From Tabrizicola sp. (GTDB lineage: Bacteria; Pseudomonadota; Alphaproteobacteria; Rhodobacterales; Rhodobacteraceae): a DNA stretch of 64,000 bases. The DNA is taken from positions 342,032 through 406,031 of the forward strand of contig NZ_JALHQD010000003.1 of assembly GCF_022842145.1 (NCBI RefSeq), given 5' to 3'. Under the pieces are notes generated by a model. The model had not been told where the DNA came from, did no database searches, and worked only from the letters and a program-made list of their open reading frames with translations. Each line of letters opens with the position of its first letter. Within the stretch, counting starts at the first letter, position 1. Below are positions 8,167 to 14,534 of the stretch, in pieces. The translations under genes and the position numbers were made by a program.

Positions 8167-9227
8167 TCGCCGCCCGCCGCACTGCCGTCGTCCCGCGCAA
8201 CGGGGCTTTCGCGCGGCTTTCGCTGGAGGACCTCGCCGCCCCGGTCCTGCAAGCCTGCCTCGCCGATGCCGGGATCGATGCCGCCCGGGTCGATGAGGTC
8301 ATCCTGTCCAACGCCCTCGGCGCGGGCGGCAACCCGGCGCGCCGCGCGGCCCTTGCCGCAGGCCTTCCCGACCGGGTCGCGGGCCTGACCATCGACCGGC
8401 AATGTGCGGGCGGCCTTGATGCCATCCTCCTCGCCAGGGCCCTGATCGACTCCGGTGCCGCCGAGGTCATCCTGGCGGGGGGCGTCGAAAGCTACTCCCG
8501 CCGTCCCCTGCGTCTCAGAACCGACCCGGACGGCGGGACGCCGACGCCGTACGACCAGGCCCCCTTCACCCCTTGGCCGGACCGTGACCCCGACATGACC
8601 CAGGCCGCCGAGGCGCTTGCCCGGCGTCTGAACATGTCCCGCGACCGCCAGGAAAGCTGGGCCATCCGAAGCCACGCCAATGCGCTTGCGGCTGACCAGT
8701 CCGCTGAGATCCTCTCCCTGAACGGCATCGCCCGCGACACCTTCCCGCGCGTCCTGACACCACGGCTCTTCGCAAAGGCCCCCGTCCTGACCGGCAGCAT
8801 CACCGCCGCGACCGCCGCCGTCGCGGCCGACGCCGCCGCAGTCTGCCTCGTCGTCTCGGACCGGATCGCGCAGGGCAGGGGCCTCGCGCTCCTTGGCGGC
8901 GCATCCGTGGGAGGCAACCCCGAAGAGCCCGGACTGGCCCCCGTCGCCGCCATCCGGCGCATCTGGGGCGGTGAACCGCTGGCTCAGGCCGAGATCATGG
9001 AGGCCTACGCGGTCCAGGCCCTTGCCGTTATCGACAGCGCAGGCCTTGACCCGCAGATCGTCAATCCAGGCGGGGGCGGGCTGGCCCGGGGCCACCCCAT
9101 CGGCGCGTCGGGCGCAATCCTTGCGGTGCGGCTCTTCCACGGCCTGCAACAGGGCCGGGGCCTCGCGGCCATCGCGGCGGCAGGCGGGATCGGGACGGCG
9201 CTTCTCGTCGAAGCCTCAGGCGCGTGA
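8154..9227 (+). CDS. Thiolase-like protein with altered active site (YhfS-like context)
   Basis: The 357-residue protein has the thiolase fold: DRQCAGGLDA with the acyl-accepting Cys84, and GHPIGASGA with His314. The second catalytic cysteine, normally in a CIGGGMG-like motif about 30 residues after the histidine, is replaced by alanine (AAAGGIG, Ala341), and the NEAFA motif reads MEAYA, losing the asparagine. It is also shorter than the usual ~390 residues. It may not be a classical biosynthetic thiolase. It overlaps the ligase gene and converges on bioY with a 12-base tail overlap. A role in acyl precursors linked to biotin is only inferred. Confidence 0.75.
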   Translation: MARLIAARRTAVVPRNGAFARLSLEDLAAPVLQACLADAGIDAARVDEVILSNALGAGGNPARRAALAAGLPDRVAGLTIDRQCAGGLDAILLARALIDSGAAEVILAGGVESYSRRPLRLRTDPDGGTPTPYDQAPFTPWPDRDPDMTQAAEALARRLNMSRDRQESWAIRSHANALAADQSAEILSLNGIARDTFPRVLTPRLFAKAPVLTGSITAATAAVAADAAAVCLVVSDRIAQGRGLALLGGASVGGNPEEPGLAPVAAIRRIWGGEPLAQAEIMEAYAVQALAVIDSAGLDPQIVNPGGGGLARGHPIGASGAILAVRLFHGLQQGRGLAAIAAAGGIGTALLVEASGA

Positions 9228-9758
9228 CAAAAGCGAGGCGGGACGCATCCGCGCCAGGCTTTGCGTCACGAGACCCGCGATGACCGCCTTGACCGCATCG
9301 CCCGGCAGGAAGGCAAAGGACAGGAAGGCCGCCTCGGACAGCGTCTTGCCAAGGACCAGCGCCATGCCCACGATCCCGAAGACATAAAGCACCCCGATCC
9401 CGCCGATGACCGAGGCTGCGGTGGCCGCCACGGCAGGGGAAAGCGTGGTCCGCTCCATCACCCAGCCCGCGACGAAGGCGGCGACCGGAAAGCCGACCAG
9501 GAAGCCGACGGACGGCCCGGCAAAGACCCCGATCCCGCCGCGCCCGCCCGACAGGAGCGGCAGGCCGGCCGCGACCAGCGCCAGGAACAGAAGCACCGCC
9601 AAGGCACCGCGCCTGGCTCCAAGCACCGTGCCGCACAGCATGATGCCCAGAGACTGCGCCGTGATCGGAACCCCCGCCGCAAGGTCAAGCTTCGGCACCA
9701 GTCCCAGCACGGCAATCAGCGCTGCAAAAAGGGCGATGTGAGTCAGGTTGCGTTCCAT
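9216..9758 (-). CDS. bioY: Biotin ECF transporter S component BioY
   Basis: The 180-residue membrane protein has about six hydrophobic segments and the BioY pattern VPITAQSLGIMLCGTVLGAR followed by GLPLLSGGRGG and FAGPSVGFLVGFP. It binds biotin with high affinity and works with the energising module BioMN encoded directly upstream in the same operon. The gene is last in bioM-bioN-bioY, 24 bases after bioN. The operon converges on the ligase/thiolase genes. Confidence 0.93.
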   Translation of the reverse strand: MERNLTHIALFAALIAVLGLVPKLDLAAGVPITAQSLGIMLCGTVLGARRGALAVLLFLALVAAGLPLLSGGRGGIGVFAGPSVGFLVGFPVAAFVAGWVMERTTLSPAVAATAASVIGGIGVLYVFGIVGMALVLGKTLSEAAFLSFAFLPGDAVKAVIAGLVTQSLARMRPASLLSRA

Positions 9759-9782
9759 GCGGTCCTCCGAAGGTCCCGCCCT

Positions 9783-10379
9783 TTAACCTGCACCGCCCCG
9801 CGCCCGCAAGGCTTCGGCCACCCGATCTGCATCGTCCAAAGCCGCCAGCGTCGCTGGAACCATCACCCGCCAGCGCGGCGCGCGGGGCGACCGCGCGGTC
9901 CAGGATTGCCGGATCAGGCCCATCCGGTCCAGCATGACGGGGATGAACCGGATCACCAAGGCAAAGGCCAGCGCCAGCCGCCGCGGTGGCAGGATCGGCG
10001 ACAGGGGCCGCGCCAGCCGCTCGAACACCGCCAGCATGTCCGACAGCCGCGTGGTCATCGTCACGAAATTCGCCAAGGCCACGGCGGACACCATCCGAAG
10101 CAGGATCGCAGCACCCTGCACAACCTCTGCGGCCCACAGATGCCAAAGCCCGACGATCAGCACAAAGGGCCAAAGCGGCCAAAGCTGGCGCAATCCGGCC
10201 TGCGAGAACGCGACACCCCCGGTCAGATACAGGAAGGCGGTCCCGGCAAACGCCCCGGCCAGCAGCCAGGGCGAACCCACCAGGAAAAGCGCCGTTGTCA
10301 CGACGGCCAGCGCGGCCAGCTTTCCCCCGGCAGGCAGCCGATGCGCCCAGGTCTCAACCGGCGAGGTCAGCGTCAGCAT
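9783..10379 (-). CDS. bioN: Biotin ECF transporter transmembrane component BioN (EcfT)
   Basis: The 198-residue EcfT-type protein couples the ATPase BioM to the substrate-binding BioY. It shows several hydrophobic helices and a C-terminal segment containing LADRVAEALRARG-like sequence (ALDDADRVAEALRARGG), matching the ARG coupling motif that contacts the ATPase. The chosen start at 10379 (MLTLTSPVETWAHRLP) overlaps the end of bioM by 26 bases and fits the usual EcfT N-terminus with HRLPAGGKL. A longer frame starting at 10508 lies wholly inside bioM and was rejected. Confidence 0.88.
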   Translation of the reverse strand: MLTLTSPVETWAHRLPAGGKLAALAVVTTALFLVGSPWLLAGAFAGTAFLYLTGGVAFSQAGLRQLWPLWPFVLIVGLWHLWAAEVVQGAAILLRMVSAVALANFVTMTTRLSDMLAVFERLARPLSPILPPRRLALAFALVIRFIPVMLDRMGLIRQSWTARSPRAPRWRVMVPATLAALDDADRVAEALRARGGAG

Positions 10380-11085
10380 CGCGCGCTCCGATCCTGGCCA
10401 TCTCGGCGGTAAAGGCGGGCAGCACCTCAACCGGGGGGCCATCGGCGACCACGCGGCCCGCCTCCAGCCACAGCACGCGGTCAGCCTCCGCCAGTACAGC
10501 GGGGTCATGCGTGATCGTCACCAGCCGCTGCGGCAGGGCAGCAAAACGCCGGGCCAGCCGCGCCTGCGTCGGCAGGTCCAGGCCGGCCAATGGTTCATCC
10601 AGCAGGATCGTGCGCGGCTGCATCAAGAGGACCGACAGAAGGCAAAGGTAATGCCGCTGCCCCTGGCTCAGGTTGGTGACCGGAGCCTTCGCCCAATGCG
10701 CGCGCCCTTCGGCGCGAAGCAGGTCCGCAACCATATCCGCAGCCTCGACAGCCGTCCGACCTTGCTGCCGAAGGCCAAAGGCCAGTTCTTCTTCGACCGT
10801 CGGAAACAGGATCTGATGGTCGGGATTCTGGAACAGGATACCCAGCGCCGCCAAAGCGGCCTTCCGGTCGGTGAAGGGATCGATCCCGTCCACCCGAACC
10901 GTCCCGGCATCCGGAGCAATCAGCCCCGCGATCAGGCGCAGAAGCGTGGTCTTGCCGGACCCGTTCCGCCCCAGCACCCCGATCCGCGCCTCGGTCAACC
11001 GGAGCGTCAGGCCGTCCAGCACCTTGCGACCGCCCAGACTTGCGCCAGCGGAGGTCAGTTCGATGCCGGGGGAAAGCTCGGACAT
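10354..11085 (-). CDS. bioM: Biotin ECF transporter ATPase BioM
   Basis: The 243-residue ABC ATPase energises biotin uptake. Walker A is GRNGSGKTTLL, the Q-loop region is ILFQNPDHQ, the ABC signature is LSQGQRHYLC, and Walker B is RTILLDEPLAGLD, followed by the switch histidine in VTITHDP. LFQNPDHQ is characteristic of ECF-type ATPases. It is first in the operon with bioN and bioY. No BioR-type operator palindrome was recognised upstream. Confidence 0.92.
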   Translation of the reverse strand: MSELSPGIELTSAGASLGGRKVLDGLTLRLTEARIGVLGRNGSGKTTLLRLIAGLIAPDAGTVRVDGIDPFTDRKAALAALGILFQNPDHQILFPTVEEELAFGLRQQGRTAVEAADMVADLLRAEGRAHWAKAPVTNLSQGQRHYLCLLSVLLMQPRTILLDEPLAGLDLPTQARLARRFAALPQRLVTITHDPAVLAEADRVLWLEAGRVVADGPPVEVLPAFTAEMARIGARDADADLAG

Positions 11086-11148
11086 AGGCGGCCTGAATGC
11101 GGATTGCCCGCTCTTCTAGCCGCTTCACCCCCCGTCCGAAAGGGGTCT

Positions 11149-11174
11149 GCCCCGGCCCGCGATGGGGCCGGGGC
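11149..11174 (-). terminator. Hairpin downstream of the small lipoprotein gene
   Basis: A perfect 10-bp GC stem (11149-11158 with 11165-11174) encloses a six-base loop, starting eight bases after the lipoprotein stop. On the minus strand it is followed by AGACCCCTTTC, a weak pyrimidine run. It separates this gene from bioM. Confidence 0.55.
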
Positions 11175-11181
11175 GAAGGTC

Positions 11182-11448
11182 TTAGCGGCAGTCCGCGATG
11201 AAGCGGTTGCCGTACTGGTCGCGGTAGTAGCACTTGCCGGTGCGCTGCGGGACGGGCCCAAGCAGCTGCGAGGCGGCAACGCCGACCACGGCACCGACGA
11301 TGGCGCCCTTTTCGCGGTCGTCACCCGACGACACCGCAGCACCTACGGCAGCACCGCCGACGGCACCCAGAGCCGCATTCTGCTCGGCAGGCGTGCAGGC
11401 TGCGATCGGGAGGGCCAGCAGGGGAAGGGTCAGAAGGAAACGTTTCAT
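11182..11448 (-). CDS. Small glycine-zipper lipoprotein
   Basis: The 88-residue protein has a lipoprotein signal peptide with lipobox IAAC (MKRFLLTLPLLALPIAAC), then a glycine/alanine-rich segment (GAVGGAAVGAAV and GAIVGAVVGVAAS) of the glycine-zipper type, and a C-terminal CYYRDQYGNRFIADC with paired cysteines. It is probably anchored in the outer membrane. Similar small proteins occur widely in Rhodobacteraceae; function is unknown. It sits alone between gabT and bioM, both on the same strand. Confidence 0.7.
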   Translation of the reverse strand: MKRFLLTLPLLALPIAACTPAEQNAALGAVGGAAVGAAVSSGDDREKGAIVGAVVGVAASQLLGPVPQRTGKCYYRDQYGNRFIADCR

Positions 11449-11593
11449 GGGATTACTCCAGTTGTGAGTCTGCGGACGGACAGTACCTGTCTGCCCCCCG
11501 CCTTGCGCCATGAATTGACGCGATGCGCGGAAACCGACCGATCCGTTGCTGTGCTTACAACCCGCAATCGCCGAAAGGGTTCCGCGCAGCGCC

Positions 11594-12868
11594 CTACTGC
11601 CGCGCTGCCGCGATCGACGCCTCCAGAATGTCCATCGCTTCGGCAAAATGCGCGTCAGGGATGGTGATTGGCGCCAAGAAGCGAACAACGTTGCCGTAAA
11701 CGCCGCAGGTCAGCAGCAGAAGTCCGCGCTTCAGCGCCTCCAGCCGCACCCGCCCGGTAAAGCCCGCATCGGGCTCCTTGGTGCCGGGGTTCGCGAATTC
11801 CACCGCCACCATGAAGCCGGGGCCCCGGATGTCGATGATCTCGGGCGCGGTAGCGCGGATCGCCTCCAGCCGCTGCTTCAGGCGGCTGCCAAGCTCGTTC
11901 GCCCGGCCGCAGAGGTCTTCCTCCTCGATCACGTCCAGCACGGCATTGGCCGCGGCAATGCCCAGCGGGTTGCCGGCATAGGTCCCGCCCAGGCCGCCGG
12001 GATTGGCCGCATCCATCAGCTCGGCCTTGCCGGTGACCGCCGCCAGCGGCAACCCACCCGCCAGCCCCTTGGCCATCGTCGTCAGGTCGGCGGCAACGCC
12101 ATGCGCTTCCATCGCGAACAGCGCGCCCGTCCGTGCAAAGCCCGTCTGCACCTCGTCGGCGATCATCACGATGCCATGCTGGTCGCAAAGCGCGCGGATC
12201 GCCCGCACCAGGTCCGTGGGCGCGGGATAGAACCCGCCCTCGCCCTGCACGGGCTCAAAAATGATCGCGGCGACACGTGCCGGGTCGAGGTCGGCCTTGA
12301 ACAGCTTCTCGATCCCCGCCATCGCGTCCTTGGTCGAAATGCCATGCGGCGCCATCGGGAAGGGCACGTGGAAGACGTCGGGCATCATCGACCCGAAACC
12401 CTTCTTGTAGGGCTCGACCTTGCCGGTCAGCGACATTCCCATGAAGGTCCTGCCGTGGAACCCGCCGCCGAAGGCGATGACGGCGTTGCGGCCCGTGGCG
12501 ATGCGGGCGATCTTGATCGCGTTCTCGCAGGCCTCGGCCCCGGTGGTGACGAAGATCGTCTTCTTCTTCCACGGCCCCGGCACCTTGTCATTCAGACGCT
12601 CGGCCAGGCGAATGTAGTTCTCGTAGGGCATCACCTGGTGGCAGGTGTGGGTGAACTTGGTCATCTGGTTCGCCACCGCCGCCATCACCTTCGGGTGGCA
12701 GTGCCCGGTGTTCACCACCGCGATCCCGGCCGCAAAGTCGATGTAGCGGTTGCCCTCGATGTCCCAGACCTCGGAGTTCAGCGCCCTATCTGCATAGATC
12801 TGGGTCATCATCCCCACCCCGCGCGAGATGGCATCGTCGCGGCGCTTGGCTACTTCGGCGTTCAGCAT
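11594..12868 (-). CDS. gabT: 4-aminobutyrate (or related) aminotransferase, class III
   Basis: The 424-residue PLP-dependent enzyme transfers the amino group of 4-aminobutyrate to 2-oxoglutarate. Visible features are GNRYIDFAAGIAVVNTGHCHP, GAEACENAIKIAR, the PLP-contacting DEVQTGFARTG, and the Schiff-base lysine in TTMAKGLAGGLPL. Length matches GabT. No succinate-semialdehyde dehydrogenase gene is adjacent, so related omega-amino acids are also possible substrates. Confidence 0.88.
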   Translation of the reverse strand: MLNAEVAKRRDDAISRGVGMMTQIYADRALNSEVWDIEGNRYIDFAAGIAVVNTGHCHPKVMAAVANQMTKFTHTCHQVMPYENYIRLAERLNDKVPGPWKKKTIFVTTGAEACENAIKIARIATGRNAVIAFGGGFHGRTFMGMSLTGKVEPYKKGFGSMMPDVFHVPFPMAPHGISTKDAMAGIEKLFKADLDPARVAAIIFEPVQGEGGFYPAPTDLVRAIRALCDQHGIVMIADEVQTGFARTGALFAMEAHGVAADLTTMAKGLAGGLPLAAVTGKAELMDAANPGGLGGTYAGNPLGIAAANAVLDVIEEEDLCGRANELGSRLKQRLEAIRATAPEIIDIRGPGFMVAVEFANPGTKEPDAGFTGRVRLEALKRGLLLLTCGVYGNVVRFLAPITIPDAHFAEAMDILEASIAAARQ

Positions 12869-13042
12869 GGTTCCAGCTCCCTGAAGGACCCCGCCCGAGT
12901 CGTTTGTCCGGCCCCAGGGTCACGTTGCTTCCATTTGATCAAATAAGCGACGCAGGTTCAAGACTGACCGCTCAAGACGGCCTTCAGATTTCGTTAACCA
13001 CTTCCGATGCAGAGTGCCCAGGCGAACGAGGCGAGGCAGCGG

Positions 13043-14194
13043 ATGGCAGACGGGCAGCTTTCGAACCCCACACACCCCACACCCCAGACGAAGGATGACC
13101 GTCTCGACCGGCTGCGCCTCGTTCGCTCCCGCAGGGTCGGCGCGGTGACGTTCCACAGGCTTCTGGCCGAACATGGGTCGGCCCGTGCGGCATTGAACGC
13201 CTTGCCGGCGATCGCCAGGGCCGCCGGCGTCGCAGAGTATGAGGTCTGCCCGCTGGGCGTCGTTCAGGCCGAACTGAAGCAGGGCCGCGTGCTGGGTGCG
13301 ACCCTTCTCGTGCATGGCGATCCTGACTATCCGCAGGCGCTCCTCGACATTCCCGATGCCCCGCCCGTCCTCTGGGCCTTGGGCGACATTTCCTTGTTGA
13401 ACCGCCCCGCCATCGGCATGGTCGGTGCCCGCAACGCCTCGTCTCTTGGCGTCCGCATGGCGCGACGGTTGGGCGCCGGTCTGTCCGAGGCCGGATTTAC
13501 CGTCGTCTCCGGCCTTGCCCGCGGGATCGACACGGCCGCCCACGAAGCCGCGCTTGAGGCTGAAGGCCGCACCGTCGCCGTCATGGCCGGTGGCATTGAC
13601 GTGATCTATCCGTCCGAGAACACCGCCCTTGCCACCGCGATCGACGCGGCGGGCTGCCGGATCAGCGAACACCCCCCCGGTCTGGAGCCTCAGGCCCGCC
13701 ACTTCCCCTTGCGCAACCGCATCGTGGCAGGCCTCTCCCGCGCCGTGATCGTGGTCGAGGCGGCCGCGAAATCCGGCAGCTTGATCACCGCCCGCGCCGC
13801 GTTGGACTATGGCCGCGAGGTCATGGCGGTCCCCGGCCACCCCTTCGATGCCCGCGCGTCCGGCTGCAACATGCTGATCCGCGACGGCGCGCTGCTTGTC
13901 CGTGGCCCCCAAGACGTGCTGGAAGCGCTTGGCGCCCCGACAGACGGCACGCCCGAACCCCAAATGCGCCTTGCCCCGTTGCCCGGCTCTCCGACGCCCC
14001 AGCGCCCGCTGAAAGAGGTGGCCCTCCTCCATTCGATGATCCTCAACCGCCTGGGTCCCAGCCCCTTGGCCGAGGACCAGCTGATGCGCGACCTCAACGT
14101 CACCTCCGCCCAGCTTGCGCCCGAACTTCTGACGCTGGAGCTTGACGGTCGCATCGCCCGCCAGCCCGGCGGCCTTCTGGCGCGGGTGGAATAG
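13043..14194 (+). CDS. dprA: DNA-processing protein DprA
   Basis: The 383-residue protein loads RecA onto incoming single-stranded DNA during transformation. The Rossmann-like DprA core is clear: MVGARNASSLG, VVSGLARGIDTAAH, VMAGGIDVIYPSEN, FPLRNRIVAGLS, and KSGSLITARAALDYGREV with VPGHP. A C-terminal winged-helix (DprA_WH) lies after about residue 320. The ATG at 13043 follows a purine-rich GAGGCGAGG stretch; an upstream ATG at 13007 would add 12 residues and cannot be excluded. It stands alone ahead of topA. Confidence 0.9.
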   Translation: MADGQLSNPTHPTPQTKDDRLDRLRLVRSRRVGAVTFHRLLAEHGSARAALNALPAIARAAGVAEYEVCPLGVVQAELKQGRVLGATLLVHGDPDYPQALLDIPDAPPVLWALGDISLLNRPAIGMVGARNASSLGVRMARRLGAGLSEAGFTVVSGLARGIDTAAHEAALEAEGRTVAVMAGGIDVIYPSENTALATAIDAAGCRISEHPPGLEPQARHFPLRNRIVAGLSRAVIVVEAAAKSGSLITARAALDYGREVMAVPGHPFDARASGCNMLIRDGALLVRGPQDVLEALGAPTDGTPEPQMRLAPLPGSPTPQRPLKEVALLHSMILNRLGPSPLAEDQLMRDLNVTSAQLAPELLTLELDGRIARQPGGLLARVE

Positions 14195-14261
14195 GGTGGG
14201 CGATCCGCCCACCGCCCGACCAAAAGGCCGATTCGACGGATCTGGTTAACGACGGCTGCGA

Positions 14262-14288
14262 CATACGCGCGTATGCATCGAATGCATA
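14262..14288. promoter_or_regulatory. Overlapping palindromes in the dprA-topA intergenic region
   Basis: The 340 bases between dprA and topA contain no gene that I can support. They do hold two overlapping inverted repeats: CATACGCGCGTATG (14262-14275, perfect) and TATGCAT-CGA-ATGCATA (14272-14288). This cluster is AT-richer than its surroundings and lies about 250 bases upstream of topA, so it could be an operator or a supercoiling-sensitive site. No known factor is recognised. Confidence 0.35.
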
Positions 14289-14534
14289 CCGAAAGCATAT
14301 GCCGGGAATAGGCCGGATCTTGCCACGGTGACGCCAGTTAATCCTGCGTTCACAAGGCATTGTGGTGCGCCACCTTCCCCATGTCCCGCTGCCTTACCCT
14401 GCGCCGTTCACCTTCCCCGAACCTTCGCTCCGGCCCCCTTCCCACGGCACCTCCTCCTGACCCCCGGTTGACAAGCCTCCCGCTTCGCCCACATGTTGCC
14501 CCGCCATTTGCCGGCCCGGGAGTTTCAGGAACAC

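Noticed and set aside
10379..10508. Extended start of bioN inside bioM
   Set aside because: The extra 43 residues have no EcfT character and would overlap most of the bioM C-terminus. The ATG at 10379 gives the normal EcfT length.
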